Source of the DNA: Candidatus Iainarchaeum sp.
Lineage (GTDB): Archaea > Micrarchaeota > Micrarchaeia > Anstonellales > Bilamarchaeaceae
Length of the DNA stretch: 64,000 bases
Direction of reading: 5' to 3'
Assembly: GCA_028714535.1 (NCBI GenBank)
Contig: JAQTME010000006.1
Location: 1-64,000, forward strand
Position numbers and translations under genes: made by a program. Shown here in pieces: positions 25,233 to 36,378 of the stretch. The notes under the pieces were generated by a model. That model was not told where the DNA came from and searched no databases. It saw nothing but the letters and a program-made list of their open reading frames with translations. Numbering within the stretch: position 1 is the first letter of the stretch; each line of letters starts with the position of its first letter.

Positions 25233-26224
25233 GCGTGGTCGAAGGTGAGCTGCGTCCTGCACTGGGAGTCTTCCTGCAGGAACCCGGATATGAACAGCTT
25301 GAAGTAGCCCAGCAGGGGCACCCTCAGGAGGACCTTGCCGCGCGCGTTCTCCTGGGGCGCCGGGTGGTTGGTGAGGCCGGTGCCGTAGTCATAGACCTGG
25401 ATGTCCAGGACCGGGTTGTTGTCGCCACGCGTGACGTAGTAATATTTGCCGTCAACGCCTATCCTGAACATCGCCCGGTGGACTATGTCGCCTATTGCAG
25501 CGTAGATGTCCGCCCTGGGCGGCTGGTAGACTATGACGTCGTTGGAGAAGTTCGTGAGGTACTCGCGGCCGTGGAACGCGACGGATTTCAGGCACGGTTC
25601 GTAAAGGCTTGAGCCGGTCGAGAAGGATATCGGGCATGCCTGGTACCTGTATGTGAACGCGCCCTTGTGCTCGACCACTGATTCAGGATTGCGCTTGAAG
25701 GCGTCGCACACTGCGGCCTGGTGGCTGAGGCAGTAGGCGAAGATGGAGCCGTCCATGGATAGGTTGCTGCCGTTGTAGTATATCGTCGCGCGGTCGGAAA
25801 GCGAAGCGAGCTCGGCTGCGCTCATGTTGATGTCGTAGGCGCGGACCGGCGCGCCCTGCACGATGACGAAATCGCCGCGCTGGAGGTTCGGCAGCATGCT
25901 GCACGAGACGACCGCGGATACCGGCGAACTGGTGTTGAGCACGAACGATGCGCCGTACCATGCGGCCACCGCGACAACCAGAGCTATGATGGTGTCGACA
26001 ATCTCATGTTTCCAGCCGTGGGCCTGCGCGCCTTCCTTGACCTCGAGGCCGACGTAGGCGACAATCTCGACAACCACGAGCGCTGCTATGAGCGTTGGGA
26101 TGAAGCTCAATGAGGCGCTGTCGCGCAGCAGCCAGTTGGAAACAAGGAATAGCAAAAGCGTGCCGAGGAGCACCACGGCTGCGGAGGGCGGCTTCCTGAG
26201 GAACTGCTTCGGGTCTAGGTCCAT
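25229..26224 (-). CDS. Signal peptidase I (archaeal Sec11 type) with a large insertion
   Basis: Membrane protease that removes signal peptides from exported proteins. The catalytic Ser109 is in VVSCSMLPNLQRGDFVIV. The general base is a histidine as in Sec11 (GDIVHRAM, His249) instead of bacterial Lys. The conserved YVTRGDNNPVLD follows. At 331 residues it is about twice the usual archaeal length. It has three or four N-terminal TM helices (residues 17-97) and an extra ~100-residue extracellular insertion with four cysteines (about 130-225). It follows rpoL by 11 nt. Its substrates should include the many signal-peptide proteins in this window. Confidence 0.85.
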   Translation of the reverse strand: MDLDPKQFLRKPPSAAVVLLGTLLLFLVSNWLLRDSASLSFIPTLIAALVVVEIVAYVGLEVKEGAQAHGWKHEIVDTIIALVVAVAAWYGASFVLNTSSPVSAVVSCSMLPNLQRGDFVIVQGAPVRAYDINMSAAELASLSDRATIYYNGSNLSMDGSIFAYCLSHQAAVCDAFKRNPESVVEHKGAFTYRYQACPISFSTGSSLYEPCLKSVAFHGREYLTNFSNDVIVYQPPRADIYAAIGDIVHRAMFRIGVDGKYYYVTRGDNNPVLDIQVYDYGTGLTNHPAPQENARGKVLLRVPLLGYFKLFISGFLQEDSQCRTQLTFDHA

Positions 26225-26235
26225 CTGAACGACCG

Positions 26236-26511
26236 CTACTTGGACAGGTCTGAGAATTTCTTGCTGAAATCCGACACTTCCGACTTTATCTCATCCAGCT
26301 TCTCGAGGACGAGCTTCGCCGGATCCCCCTTCTTGGTCTTGACGATGAGCTTGACCGAATCCACGAGCGGGTGCTCTACTTTGGACGCGGCGAACTCCAC
26401 GTCCTTCTCTGCGCTGAGCTTCTCCGCCAGCAGCTGGCCGAGCGACTGGTCCGAGTCGTTGAGCTCCAGCTCCAGAGTGTTCTTCTCGTTGAGCAAAACC
26501 TTCACTTCCAT
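26236..26511 (-). CDS. rpoL: RNA polymerase subunit Rpo11 (RpoL)
   Basis: A 91-residue subunit with the Rpo11 pattern: LNEKNTLELELNDSDQSLGQLLAE, the central VEFAASKVEHPLVDSVKLIV, and a long C-terminal helix. It pairs with Rpo3 in the polymerase assembly platform. Its ATG follows the csl4 stop directly, a csl4-rpoL order known from other archaea. Confidence 0.95.
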   Translation of the reverse strand: MEVKVLLNEKNTLELELNDSDQSLGQLLAEKLSAEKDVEFAASKVEHPLVDSVKLIVKTKKGDPAKLVLEKLDEIKSEVSDFSKKFSDLSK

Positions 26512-27207
26512 CTAAACAGCCTCCTGGTTTGGGCGCCCCCTGGGCCTGAATGAGCCGCGGGGCCTGCCGAATCTGCCTTCGCGGGGCCTGCCGCCCTCGC
26601 GCGGCCTGTAGCCTTCGCGCGGCCGGTACGGGCGGGATTCGCCGCCCTCTGGCGCTGCCGTCGGGTGGCCGGCGATTTTCCTGCGCTCCTTCCAGCCGCA
26701 ATCACTGCAGATGAATATTTCGCCTTTTAAATCCATGGCATGCCTGCACTTCGGGCAGAAGACGGCCACGACGCCATATTCAGGCGGGAAGACGCTTATC
26801 TCTATGCCTGTCTTCTCTATGCTCTGCACCCGCGCCTTGATTATGTCCCCTATCTTGACCTCGTGCCTTATGTCGGGCACGTAGCCGCGGCGGATGGCTG
26901 TCACCGGGAGGACCGCGTCCACTTCCAGGCCCCTTCCCTTGCCTTCGACCTCGCTGGATGGGATGCAGGCCGCGACGGCCTTGTTCAGGCTGGTCTTGAA
27001 TATCACGCAGTAGACGTCCATGCCCACGCGCGGCGTTTCCAGCACGCGGCCCTTGCTCCTGACGACCGCCTTGCCCTCGAGGGTCATGCTTTCGCCCATT
27101 GCGCTCGAGTATATCTCGTCGTTCTCAGCATAGCAGTTCTCTCCCGGTTCCGCCTCCTCGTAGCTCGAGACGTGCTCCCCTGGGAGAACTAGCTTCTTTT
27201 TGTCCAT
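26512..27207 (-). CDS. csl4: Exosome cap subunit Csl4 with RG-rich tail
   Basis: A 231-residue S1-domain protein of the exosome cap. It has the N-terminal LVLPGEHVSSYEEAEPGE motif, an S1 core (HEVKIGDIIKARVQSIEKTG), and a zinc ribbon with CPKCRHAM and CSDCGW. It ends in an unusually long Arg/Gly/Pro-rich tail of about 50 residues with repeated YRPREG/GRPREG units. The tail resembles RGG RNA-binding repeats and is not a standard part of archaeal Csl4. SD-like AGAGGT precedes the ATG. Confidence 0.92.
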   Translation of the reverse strand: MDKKKLVLPGEHVSSYEEAEPGENCYAENDEIYSSAMGESMTLEGKAVVRSKGRVLETPRVGMDVYCVIFKTSLNKAVAACIPSSEVEGKGRGLEVDAVLPVTAIRRGYVPDIRHEVKIGDIIKARVQSIEKTGIEISVFPPEYGVVAVFCPKCRHAMDLKGEIFICSDCGWKERRKIAGHPTAAPEGGESRPYRPREGYRPREGGRPREGRFGRPRGSFRPRGRPNQEAV

Positions 27208-27305
27208 GGCATTACCTCTGAATGAAGTAGAATGAAGATACTATAAAGTGCAAGACTTTTTAAAATACCCGCTTAACAGATTACTATCGCTTAGAGGCTT
27301 TTGAA

Positions 27306-28547
27306 ATGAAACGACCGATCCTGGTGCTGTGCATAGACCGCGACAACGACCTTTTCGAGAAGGCGAAGGTCAGCGGCCCGCTGATAGGCCGCGAGCGGAA
27401 CCTGCAGGGCGCGATGGCGCTCGCATTGGCAGACCCTGAGGACCCGGACTCCAACGCCATATTCTATGCGGTCAAGATATACGACCAGATGCGCAGGGAC
27501 GGCGATAGCACAGAGGTCGTCACGCTCACCGGGGACAAGGCGCTCGGCATGAAGGCGGACCGGAGCGTGAGCGCGCAGCTGGACAAGATAGTGACCGAGC
27601 TCAACCCGACGTCGTGCGTGCTGGTGTCCGACGGCGCGTCCGACGAGGAGATACTCCCGATAATCAAGTCCAGGCTGAAGGTCGACTCCACGAAAATCGT
27701 GTTCATAAAGCAGGCCAAGGAGCTGGAGAAGACGTATTTCGTGCTGCTGGAGAAGCTGCGCGACCCGTACTTCGCCAGGATAATCATCGGCATACCGGCC
27801 ATACTCATACTGCTGTTCTCCCTTTCGAGCTATTTCGGGTTCGGCTGGCAGCCGGTCGGCCTCATCGTCGGCGTCTACCTGCTGCTGCGCATATTCGGCG
27901 TGGACGAGCTCGCCATAGGCATCATAAAGGACTTTAGGTTCTCGTTCGAGCGCACCAGCTGGATAGGGTACGTGGGCGCGGTGGCCATATTCGCCATAGC
28001 ATTGTTCATAGGGTACCAGACCGCGCAGAAGGCCGTATCGCTGAACCTGTCTCCGGAGAAATTCGTATCGCTCGTGGTCGGGAGCATCGTGTGGATAGCC
28101 CTCATGGGCCTGCTCATGATAATGGCTGGCAAGGCCATCGACGCGGTCATGGAGAGGAAGAAATACGCGGCGACAAAATACCTGCTCTACTCGTCCGCCG
28201 CGGTCGTGACGACCATCGTCATCCTGGTCGGCAGCATGTGGGTGGCCAACCTGAACGAGCCGTACGTCGATTTCGGCATGTTCCTGCTGACCGTGGCCGC
28301 GTGCGTGGCGCTCGGCTATATCGCCACATGGGCCATCAACTGGTACCGCAAGGAGATACTCGTAGACATGAAAATCGAGGGGAAAGAGGCGATATCCGAG
28401 CGCGGCACGTACCTTGGCAGGATAGTCGGCGTGGACGCGAGGAAGGGCAGGCTCATCATACAGACCGTATTCGAGAAGAAGTACAGCATGCCTGTCACGG
28501 CCGTGGTTTCCGTCGAGGACAACGTCGTGGTGAAATCCACGGATTAG
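27306..28547 (+). CDS. DUF373 family membrane protein
   Basis: A 413-residue archaeal protein. The N-terminal cytoplasmic domain (about 1-155) has the DUF373 signature [15 protein letters not shown], then [18 protein letters not shown] and [16 protein letters not shown]. Six or so TM helices follow, then a short C-terminal soluble domain ([19 protein letters not shown]). Function unknown. TATA-like TTTTTAAAAT at about 27258. It is divergent from csl4 and overlaps the lon gene by 4 bp. Confidence 0.85.
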   Translation: MKRPILVLCIDRDNDLFEKAKVSGPLIGRERNLQGAMALALADPEDPDSNAIFYAVKIYDQMRRDGDSTEVVTLTGDKALGMKADRSVSAQLDKIVTELNPTSCVLVSDGASDEEILPIIKSRLKVDSTKIVFIKQAKELEKTYFVLLEKLRDPYFARIIIGIPAILILLFSLSSYFGFGWQPVGLIVGVYLLLRIFGVDELAIGIIKDFRFSFERTSWIGYVGAVAIFAIALFIGYQTAQKAVSLNLSPEKFVSLVVGSIVWIALMGLLMIMAGKAIDAVMERKKYAATKYLLYSSAAVVTTIVILVGSMWVANLNEPYVDFGMFLLTVAACVALGYIATWAINWYRKEILVDMKIEGKEAISERGTYLGRIVGVDARKGRLIIQTVFEKKYSMPVTAVVSVEDNVVVKSTD

Positions 28548-30514
28548 CCGTTCAGCTTCTTCATCTTCCTGAGGAGCTCCTTCTTGTTCTTCCCTTCGGC
28601 CAGCACGTGCCCGAGGACCTCCGCGATGTCGTCCACCTGGATTATCTCTATCTTTTCGGCCCTTTCCCTGGGCAGGTAGACGTCCTGGGCGTTCGCCTTG
28701 GGTATGAGGACCTTCCTTATGCCGGCATCCATGGCCGCCTCTATCTTCGCGGTTATGCCGCCCACTGGCAGGACGCGGCCGCGGACGTCGAGCGAGCCGG
28801 TCATGGCCATGCCCTGGTGGACCGGTATCGAGGAGAGCGCGGAAATCACGGCGACCGCGGTGGATATCGAGGCGCTGTCGCCTTCCACGCCCTCGTAGGT
28901 CTGCAGGAACTGGATGTGCAGGTCGGTCCGCGTGATCTCGGTCCCGATGTACCGCTTGAAAATCGCGGAAACGTTGTCAACTGCCTCTTTCGCTATCGTT
29001 CCGAGCTTGCCGGTGGCGATTACCTTCCCCTCGCTCCTTGACGCGGCCGGCGTGGCCTCGGCCACTATGGGCAGTATGAGGCCTGCGCGCGAGTCGCCGA
29101 GCACCGCGAGGCCGTTCACGCGCCCTATGGCGTCGCCGCTGGTCACGATGGTCTGGTATTCCTTTTTCATGTCTATTATCCTGGTGCCGAGCTGGCTCTC
29201 GATGGACCTGAAGACCTTCCGCGCCTCGACCACTTCCGCGCGCGTGACCAGCTTGAGGCCGCGGTCCCTGGCCACGTCGCCCGCGGCGCGGATAAGGCCG
29301 CCCAGCTCCCTGAGGTTGAGCGCGAACTTCTTCCTCCTGCCTGACATGCGCCTGGATTCCTCGATTATCTCGTTCACGGCGCCGGGATCGAACGGCGGTA
29401 TGCGCCCGTCGCGCTTTATCTCCTGGGCCACGAAACGCACCAGCTTGTCCTCGTTCTCCGGCGTGTCGTCCATGAAGTCCTCGACGTAAATCTCATAGCC
29501 GCCGCCCCGTATCCTGGAGCGGAGCGCGGGATGGAGGTGTGCCATGTCCGGAAGGTTGCCCGAGGCGACGAGCACGAAGTCCGTGGGGATGGGCTGGGTC
29601 TTGACAAGCGCGCCTGAGCTCATCTCGCTCTGCCCGGTTATCGGGTATCTCTTCTCCTGCATGGCCGTGAGCAGCTCCTGCTGCCAGTTGAGCTTCAGCG
29701 ATGCTATCTCGTCTATGAACAGCACGCCCCTGCTCGCCTGGTGGATCGCGCCCGCTTCAACGCGCAAGTGCGCTGGCGTGCCCAGGCCCCCGCTCTGCAG
29801 CGGGTCGTGCTTGACATCGCCGAGCAGCGAGCCTGCGCGCGAGCCGGTCGCGTCTATGAACGGCGCGGTCATGCGCTCGCTGTTGTCGACTATGAGCTTT
29901 GGGGTCGCGTCCTCGCGCGGCATCAGCCTCCGCCCGAGCCCGGCTGTGGCATTGGACAGTATGTAGAGCAGGCCGAGGCCCAGCATGGTCACTATTATGA
30001 ACCATTTGACGCTGTCCGTGAGCTGGGCGTAAAGCCCCACGTAGAGCAGTATGAGGCCGAGGCTGCCGATAATGAATATCGACGGGATGCCCTTGTGCTC
30101 GGCCTCCTGCTTCTGGAACGCGAGCCTGCGGCCGAGCCCTGTGCGGATTTTTTTCGGCAGCTCGTTTTTCGGCGCTGTCCTGAGCGTTTCAATCTCCCGC
30201 GGGGAGAAGTACCTCAGCAGGCCGTTCTTCTTCAGGTAATCGTGTTCCGGATAGGTCTTGACCACGCGGACGACGGGCTGGTTCTCGTTGTTCGGGTTCG
30301 GGTATACGAGCACGTCCTCCAGCGTCTCGGCCTGCATCAGCTCTGCCATGGCCTGGGCCATCATGCTCTTGCCGGTGCCAGGGGAGCCCATGAGCAGGAC
30401 GTTGCGCTTCTGCCTGGCCGCCTTCCGTATGATTTCCACTGCCTTGTCCTGCCCGATTATCTGGTCGATGAGCTTCTCTGGGACAGGGACTTCGGCTGTA
30501 CTGCTGTATTTCAT
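28544..30514 (-). CDS. lonB: Membrane-bound Lon protease (LonB)
   Basis: An ATP-dependent protease of about 656 residues. AAA+ domain: Walker [10 protein letters not shown] and Walker [17 protein letters not shown]. Two TM helices sit inside the AAA domain ([36 protein letters not shown]), the hallmark of archaeal LonB. The C-terminal protease has Ser in [17 protein letters not shown] and Lys in [14 protein letters not shown]. The ATG at 30514 is 27 nt from a TATA-like TTTATATT, so probably leaderless. It would degrade misfolded membrane and cytosolic proteins. Confidence 0.95.
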   Translation of the reverse strand: MKYSSTAEVPVPEKLIDQIIGQDKAVEIIRKAARQKRNVLLMGSPGTGKSMMAQAMAELMQAETLEDVLVYPNPNNENQPVVRVVKTYPEHDYLKKNGLLRYFSPREIETLRTAPKNELPKKIRTGLGRRLAFQKQEAEHKGIPSIFIIGSLGLILLYVGLYAQLTDSVKWFIIVTMLGLGLLYILSNATAGLGRRLMPREDATPKLIVDNSERMTAPFIDATGSRAGSLLGDVKHDPLQSGGLGTPAHLRVEAGAIHQASRGVLFIDEIASLKLNWQQELLTAMQEKRYPITGQSEMSSGALVKTQPIPTDFVLVASGNLPDMAHLHPALRSRIRGGGYEIYVEDFMDDTPENEDKLVRFVAQEIKRDGRIPPFDPGAVNEIIEESRRMSGRRKKFALNLRELGGLIRAAGDVARDRGLKLVTRAEVVEARKVFRSIESQLGTRIIDMKKEYQTIVTSGDAIGRVNGLAVLGDSRAGLILPIVAEATPAASRSEGKVIATGKLGTIAKEAVDNVSAIFKRYIGTEITRTDLHIQFLQTYEGVEGDSASISTAVAVISALSSIPVHQGMAMTGSLDVRGRVLPVGGITAKIEAAMDAGIRKVLIPKANAQDVYLPRERAEKIEIIQVDDIAEVLGHVLAEGKNKKELLRKMKKLNG

Positions 30515-30560
30515 GAGGAGGGTATATTGCACGACGGAATATAAATTCCTTTGCCCGCGG

Positions 30561-33500
30561 CTACTCCTTTTTCCTGAAGCGGAAGGTGCCGCGCAGGTAA
30601 AGCGCCACCAGCGCGAAGACTATGACCGCGGTGGTGAGGAGCGGGACCGCCAGGTCCTGCAGCGCGGCGACGCCCGGCGAGACGGACGCCTTGGCGCCTG
30701 TGCCTGCGGCCGCGTTGAGGTTTAGCACCAGGACCGGCTGGCCGTTCTGGAAGAGCGCGATGTTGTACTGCCCGGCCGCCTGCGGGGTGAAGTTAAGCTG
30801 GCCGTTCGCATCGGTCGTCCCCGTAATCCTGGTGCCGTTGGGGCCGGCTATCACCACGTCGCAGTTCCTGCAGAGCCCGCCGCTGGCCATGGTCGGGTTT
30901 ATGACCACCGCCTCCCCGACAGGGACTCCCACGACCGGAGCGGCGATTGTGACGTTGAGCGGATTGATGCAGAAGTGTTGCGTGCAGTTGAGCCCCTGGG
31001 CGCAGGGGCGGCAGTCAGGCGCTTCGCCGCACTGCCACTGCTCGGCGACCGCGTGGGCGGCTATGCGGCCGCATGCGGTTATGTTAGAGCAGGAGCCGCT
31101 CGTCCGGCCGAGCGGGATGTCGCAGCGCTGGTTGTCCGCGCACTGGTCGTCGGCAGCGCAGCATGAGGGGGCGATGCACTGCGGTGGCTGCGCCACGCAC
31201 TGGTGGCCCTGGCAGGTCTGGTTGGCGCCGCAGGGGCAGGGCACGCAGGAACCGGCGGAACAGCGCTCATCCGACGCGCAGTCGGAATCCATGGTGCACT
31301 CGGGCGGCGTGTATGCCACGCACTGGTGGCTCTGGCAGGTCTGGTTGGCGCTGCAGGCCGAGTCGGAGCAGCATTCGTAGGGATTGCACAGGTGGTCGGC
31401 CACCTGGCCGCAGGGGCACGGCACCGCCACACAGGAGCCGTCGGAGCACATCTCATCCATGGCGCAGTCGCCGTCGCGCTGGCACAGGGGCTGGGGCTGG
31501 CTGTGGTCGGATTCCTGAGAGCGTAACGTTACGTTCCGGGTCTCTGAATCACCCCGGCTCCCGGCGCTGGAGAATGCCGTTGCGTTGTAGTAGTAGAAGC
31601 CGTAGCTGAGGTTCGTGAAGTTGGCGAAGTAGTCCGAGGTGTACCCGACCGATAAGCGCGTGAGGTTCCCGAACCGGTCGTAGAGGTAGATGGTGACGTT
31701 TGCCAAGCTGCCGCTCAGGACGGAAACGTTTATCTGGACGTATTTGTGCTTCTTGGTGCCGTTGTCCGAGATGTTCACGAAGGAAACGACCGGCGTCAGG
31801 CTGTCTATGTTGAAGTTGATTGTGGAGCTGTTGGTGTTGCCGGCGCTGTCGTTGTCATAGACCGTGATGTTGTCGAGCCCCTCGGGGCCTGTGAAGGAGC
31901 CGTTGTCGCAGGACGGGAGCGCGACGGGCGCGGCGCCGTTGAGCACGTACCAGCAGGAGACTAGGTTGGTGTCGTTGGCCGTGTAGTTCAGGGCGATGGA
32001 GGTGTAATTGTACCACTTGCCCTGCACCGGGCTCTGGACGGATATCTGCGGCACAATGCTGTCTATGTTGAAGCCGACTGTGGAGCTGTTGACGTTGCCG
32101 GCCGAGTCGTTGTCATAGACTGTTATGGTGTTGTTCTGCTGGACGCCGGTGATTGTGGTGTTGGCGCAGCCGGGGAGCGCGACGGGCGCGGCGCCGTTGA
32201 GCACGTACCAGCAGGAGACCAGGTTGGTGTCGTTGGCCGTGTAGTTCAGGGCTACGCTGGTCGAATCGTACCATGTGCCCTCTGTCGGCGCCTGGATTGA
32301 GACCTGCGGCGTTATGCTGTCTATGTTGAAGCCGACGGTGGAGCTGTTGGTGTAGCCGACGCTGTCGTTGGCATATACGGTTATGGTGTTGTTCTGCTGG
32401 ATGCCTGTGATTGTGGTGTTGGCGCAGGAGGGCAGCAGGACCGGCGCGGCGCCGTTGAGCACGTACCAGCACGACTGCAGCTCGAAGCCGCCGACGGTGT
32501 AATTCAGCGCCAGGATGGTGGAGTTGTAAGGCGTGGCGTTGGCCGGGGCCTGGATAGAGACCTGCGGGAGCGGCCTCGGCGTTGATTCGTCCGTCCAGTT
32601 GGGATTACCGTAGCAGTTGGGCTCGGCCGTCGCGACCTTGATGGTCCCGTTCCAGTCGGTCTTCCCGTTGCCGTTGTCGTCCACCCCGTTGTTGCACTGG
32701 ACGCAGGTGCCGGCGTTGCCGTCCGCGCCGACCTCAAGGCCCTGGTACCAGCCGATGCTCGACTGGTTGGTGTCGGACATGTTGAAGGCGGACGAGCCGC
32801 AGGCGAGGCGATAGTCATTGGTACTGCTATTCACAAACAACGGGTTCGCTACCACATCTCCCGTCCCATTTAGGGGGGAGGACACCCCGTAAAACACGTT
32901 GTAGGAACTATTCGGGATGTTGGGGTAAGTATAGTTGAAGTACGTTATGTTCGCAAATATGTTATTCTTCATGAATGCGTTGCCACCCCAGTAGAAAAAG
33001 CTCGCCCTGGCGAAAGTGTTGTTTTCGGCATAGACGCTTGCGGCGTTGGCGGTGTACGCCATGCTGACATTGTATATGAGGTTGTTGTAAATACGGGAAT
33101 TGCCGTTGAAAACGTCGATGGCAACTCCGATGTTGGCAATGGTGTTGTTCATTATGATGTTGCTGGAAGACCCGCCTCCCAGGACTACACCATTGGAGCC
33201 CGATGAGCCTCCGATGACGTTGTTCTTTATGGTTTGGTTATTGTAGGGCGAGACTATGGCCTGGCCATTGCTGAGAACGGTCATGTCAGATACGGTGCCG
33301 TAGCCGGCGTTGAAGGTTATTGTATTGCCGCTGGTTGAAGTGAGGATTGTGATTCCGGGCCCCGAGCCCTGCAGCGCAAGGCCTACCCTGTTCACCACAA
33401 TGTTCCCGCTGTAGGTGCCTGGCGCTATCATTATTATCTGGGCTGGCGGTGCACCGGATGCCAAGTCTGCTGCCTTCTGTATTGTCGCGAACGGCTTTGT

Positions 33501-34502
33501 CTGGCTTCCGTCCCCTGTCGAGTCATTCCCGTTTGTCCCGTCAACATACCAGATTGGGCCGTCATAGGGCAAAGGCCCCAGGTCAACGCACGGCCCAAGG
33601 TACCAGCCCCTGTTGCTCAGGTTTCCTTCCGAGCTGTTTACCGCCGGGCTGCCGCACATCAGCCTGTAGTCGTTGCTGGTGTAGTTCACGAAAAACGGGT
33701 TTGCATAAATGTCCCCGGTTCCGTCCGTCAAGCCGCTAAACTCAGAAATGTCGCTGTAGATATTGTACCTTGAGGTTGGAGAGGCGCCCTGGTGGAACGT
33801 TCCCACGCCACGGAATATGTTGTTCTTCATGACCATCGATGGCCCAGAACTGAGGACGAGAGAAGGGTAGGCGTTTATCTTTGCGAAAGTGTTGTTGTAG
33901 AGATAGGTGGGGCTGCTCACTCCCGCGATCATTGCGTATGGGCTGGTTGTTATGTTATAGAAAAGATTGTTGTAGATATGTAGGTTATCCCCGTATTCCT
34001 TGAATATCACCGTGGGGGCGGATATGTTGGCGAATATGTTGTTTATGACGTATATGTTTGAGTACCCCCCGGCCGACATGAGAGTGAAGGCTTTGCCGGT
34101 TATTGTGCAGTCCCGGACTGTCGGATTTTGCACGGAGTTGGATAGCTTGATTGAATAGTCGCCCTGGGTTGTTATCTTGAAGCCGGCAACGGTTACTCCT
34201 CCGGAGGATACGGTCACTGCCAATGCGGTGCCCTGGATTGTCGTGTTGTCCCTTCCGGCGCCCTGCAATGTGAGGTTTGTCTTGTTTACCACGACATCCT
34301 CGGTGTAGGTCCCATTGAAGACATATACCGTGTCATTCGCGTTCGCCTGCCCTATCGCATAATTTATCGTGAGGCATGGCGAGGCGGAGTCCGTGCACGT
34401 GCTGTTGTCCGTCCCGTTCGTAGCCACGTAAAGCGAGGCGAAGGACGGGCTGGCGAGTAGCATTATGAGAGCGGCTATTGTTATAATGTATGACATCCTC
34501 AT
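30561..34502 (-). CDS. Giant surface protein: beta-helix, Ig-like repeats, Cys-rich repeats, C-terminal TM
   Basis: A 1,313-residue exported protein with a signal peptide (about 1-22). Residues ~25-290 and ~310-570 are two right-handed beta-helix blocks rich in NNxF/NNTI turns ([22 protein letters not shown]). Three near-identical Ig-like repeats cover ~645-905 ([24 protein letters not shown]). Cysteine-rich Dickkopf-like repeats ([17 protein letters not shown]) span ~1000-1180. A final beta domain and one TM helix end in FRFRKKE. Probably a cell-surface adhesin or carbohydrate-binding protein. Many Asn-X-Ser/Thr sites suggest heavy N-glycosylation. TATA-like TTTTTAAAG is 27 nt before the ATG. 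Confidence 0.85.
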   Translation of the reverse strand: MRMSYIITIAALIMLLASPSFASLYVATNGTDNSTCTDSASPCLTINYAIGQANANDTVYVFNGTYTEDVVVNKTNLTLQGAGRDNTTIQGTALAVTVSSGGVTVAGFKITTQGDYSIKLSNSVQNPTVRDCTITGKAFTLMSAGGYSNIYVINNIFANISAPTVIFKEYGDNLHIYNNLFYNITTSPYAMIAGVSSPTYLYNNTFAKINAYPSLVLSSGPSMVMKNNIFRGVGTFHQGASPTSRYNIYSDISEFSGLTDGTGDIYANPFFVNYTSNDYRLMCGSPAVNSSEGNLSNRGWYLGPCVDLGPLPYDGPIWYVDGTNGNDSTGDGSQTKPFATIQKAADLASGAPPAQIIMIAPGTYSGNIVVNRVGLALQGSGPGITILTSTSGNTITFNAGYGTVSDMTVLSNGQAIVSPYNNQTIKNNVIGGSSGSNGVVLGGGSSSNIIMNNTIANIGVAIDVFNGNSRIYNNLIYNVSMAYTANAASVYAENNTFARASFFYWGGNAFMKNNIFANITYFNYTYPNIPNSSYNVFYGVSSPLNGTGDVVANPLFVNSSTNDYRLACGSSAFNMSDTNQSSIGWYQGLEVGADGNAGTCVQCNNGVDDNGNGKTDWNGTIKVATAEPNCYGNPNWTDESTPRPLPQVSIQAPANATPYNSTILALNYTVGGFELQSCWYVLNGAAPVLLPSCANTTITGIQQNNTITVYANDSVGYTNSSTVGFNIDSITPQVSIQAPTEGTWYDSTSVALNYTANDTNLVSCWYVLNGAAPVALPGCANTTITGVQQNNTITVYDNDSAGNVNSSTVGFNIDSIVPQISVQSPVQGKWYNYTSIALNYTANDTNLVSCWYVLNGAAPVALPSCDNGSFTGPEGLDNITVYDNDSAGNTNSSTINFNIDSLTPVVSFVNISDNGTKKHKYVQINVSVLSGSLANVTIYLYDRFGNLTRLSVGYTSDYFANFTNLSYGFYYYNATAFSSAGSRGDSETRNVTLRSQESDHSQPQPLCQRDGDCAMDEMCSDGSCVAVPCPCGQVADHLCNPYECCSDSACSANQTCQSHQCVAYTPPECTMDSDCASDERCSAGSCVPCPCGANQTCQGHQCVAQPPQCIAPSCCAADDQCADNQRCDIPLGRTSGSCSNITACGRIAAHAVAEQWQCGEAPDCRPCAQGLNCTQHFCINPLNVTIAAPVVGVPVGEAVVINPTMASGGLCRNCDVVIAGPNGTRITGTTDANGQLNFTPQAAGQYNIALFQNGQPVLVLNLNAAAGTGAKASVSPGVAALQDLAVPLLTTAVIVFALVALYLRGTFRFRKKE
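31790..32575 (-). repeat. Three tandem Ig-like repeats
   Basis: Three copies of a module of about 250 bp that are also very similar in DNA. Each encodes [16 protein letters not shown] (or LPGC) and ends in FNIDS(I/L). Copies 2 and 3 share long identical runs, pointing to recent duplication or homogenisation. Confidence 0.75.
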
Positions 34503-34581
34503 GGAGGTATAATTACATTAAAACGCTTTAAAAAGAGATGACTGATTTTCCTGCACGGAACGGCCTGGAAACCTCCGGAGC

Positions 34582-35811
34582 TCATGAAACGGTCGTGAGG
34601 CCATCGAACGCGATGCGCGGGGCGGACAGCCCGCCGAGCGTGCGGACGCCCTTTTCCACTGCAGCTATGTCGGCGAACATCCTGAACACGTTCCCGCTCA
34701 GCATGAAGCCGCGCACGGGCGTGCGCCTCCCCTTGTCCACCAGGAATGCGACGCTCACCTCCAGGCCGAAATCGCCGGTGGTGGCGTTGGCGGTGTGCGA
34801 GCCGTGCATGGAGTGTATCTCCAGGTGGCGGCCGATGCCTGAGAGGTCCTTCCTGTCGCCACCCGGTATGGTGATGTTGGACTGCCCTATGGAGGGCTGC
34901 CGCTCGTAGGACTCCCTGCCGCACGCGCCGGCCTGCCTTTCCCCTGCCAGCGCAGCTGTCTCGCGGTCGGACAGGAACGATGCGACAGTGCCGCGGTCCA
35001 CAAGCGGCCTGCGGGCAGACGGCGTGCCCTCGTCATCGAACGGACGCGCCTCAGCGCCTTCCGCCAGCCCATCGTCGCACAGCGTGAATTTTTCCGAGAA
35101 CATCCTTGCGCCCTGCCTGAGCCGGGTGGTCTTCCTGCGCTTCCAATCCGCTGAAAACGACTGGAGGAAGACGTCCATGATGCTGTCCAGCGCCTCGAGT
35201 TCCAGGACAACCGTGCAATCGCCGCTTTCGGGCTTTTTCGCGCCACGCATGGCCTTCGCCATCTCCGCGGCTTTCATGCCTGCGTCGCGGAGCGACGATT
35301 GCGTGGGCGCGCGGTTGGAGGTCAGGTAGGCGAAGCCGAAGCCGTCGCCGTCCATGCACTCCGTGTAGGCCGAGAACCAGGTCTTGTCGTAGGCGCCCGA
35401 GAATCCGCTGCTGTTCTCCAGCCCCACGTGTGAATTCCCGCTGGACAGCATGACGCGGGCCCTGCCGCCCTTTGATTGCGCTGCTTCGCGCACGGTCCCG
35501 ACATAGCCGCGCAGCTCTGCATAGTCCATGGCGGCGAGCTGCGGGTCGAATATGTCCGGCTTCGCACAATCGCTCCGGGGCGCGAAGGAGAAGCCGCTCC
35601 TGACCGAGAAGCGTGATAGCCTTTTCGCGCGCCCAACCGCCTTTTCCACCTCATCATCGCGCTGGCAGTAGGCGAACCCCAGCCGGCCGTTCTCAAGAAC
35701 GCGGATGCCATAGCCAGCTGACGCAGCGGATTCCTTCACCTTGAGCTCGTCCCCGGTGAACGTGAAGCTGGCCGAGTCAGAGCGGGAATGGTATATCTCG
35801 TGCGCGGGCAT
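34582..35811 (-). CDS. TldD/PmbA family protein
   Basis: A 409-residue protein of the modulator-of-gyrase family. The family block FDDEGTPSARRPLVDRGTVASFL, split as FDDEGTPSARRPL and VDRGTVASFL, is clear. FGLEVSVAFLVDKGRRTPVRG and NVFRMFADIAAVEK are also present. The zinc HExxxH of TldD is absent, so it fits the PmbA (TldE) side. A TATA-like box at about 35837 lies 26 nt before the ATG. No TldD partner is in the window, though these proteins normally act as TldD-TldE heterodimers. Confidence 0.85.
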   Translation of the reverse strand: MPAHEIYHSRSDSASFTFTGDELKVKESAASAGYGIRVLENGRLGFAYCQRDDEVEKAVGRAKRLSRFSVRSGFSFAPRSDCAKPDIFDPQLAAMDYAELRGYVGTVREAAQSKGGRARVMLSSGNSHVGLENSSGFSGAYDKTWFSAYTECMDGDGFGFAYLTSNRAPTQSSLRDAGMKAAEMAKAMRGAKKPESGDCTVVLELEALDSIMDVFLQSFSADWKRRKTTRLRQGARMFSEKFTLCDDGLAEGAEARPFDDEGTPSARRPLVDRGTVASFLSDRETAALAGERQAGACGRESYERQPSIGQSNITIPGGDRKDLSGIGRHLEIHSMHGSHTANATTGDFGLEVSVAFLVDKGRRTPVRGFMLSGNVFRMFADIAAVEKGVRTLGGLSAPRIAFDGLTTVS

Positions 35812-35843
35812 ATTGGTTTAAATCCGCACGGAGGATTAAAAAC

Positions 35844-36374
35844 ATGAGACTTTTCACCGCCGTGCCGGTGCCCGCTGAGCTCCGCGAGAGGATGGCAGCG
35901 CTTGGAAAGGAGATACGCCAGGAGGGCATCGTGCCTGTGAAGCCGGAGAACATGCACCTGACGCTGAAATTCCTCGGCGAAACCGACGAGCGGAAGCTCG
36001 CCGGGCTGGAGCAGGCGCTGCGCGGCATCAGGTTCGCCCCTTTCAGCTGCATTGTGAAGGGCGTGGGCGTTTTCCCTGACGAGCACTATATCAAGGTCGT
36101 CTGGGCAGGGGTGGAAAGCGGCGGGAAGCTCGAGGCGCTCGCAAAGGACGTCCAGCAGCCGCTGCGCGGCTTCGGCGATGACGAGCGGTTTTCCGCGCAC
36201 ATAACGATAGCCAGGGTTAAGAGAAGGGCGGACCTGCGCCAATTCCTCGAAAAGCACAGGAACGACGAGTTCGGCGCTTTCACCGTCTCTTCGTTCGAAC
36301 TGATACAGAGCGTGCTAGGGCCCGAAGGCCCGAAATATTCTACGATAGCAGAATTTGAAGCGGGCGCATTTTGA
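35844..36374 (+). CDS. thpR: RNA 2',3'-cyclic phosphodiesterase (2H family)
   Basis: A 176-residue 2H phosphoesterase with both catalytic tetrapeptides: HLTL (His38, Thr40) and HITI (His119, Thr121). It opens RNA 2',3'-cyclic phosphates to 2'-phosphates, the opposite side of the end chemistry made by RtcA. Both a TATA-like GTTTAAATC about 24 nt upstream and a GGAGG before the ATG are present. The intergenic 32 bp carries the divergent tldD-like promoter on the other strand. Confidence 0.93.
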   Translation: MRLFTAVPVPAELRERMAALGKEIRQEGIVPVKPENMHLTLKFLGETDERKLAGLEQALRGIRFAPFSCIVKGVGVFPDEHYIKVVWAGVESGGKLEALAKDVQQPLRGFGDDERFSAHITIARVKRRADLRQFLEKHRNDEFGAFTVSSFELIQSVLGPEGPKYSTIAEFEAGAF

Positions 36375-36378
36375 AGAT

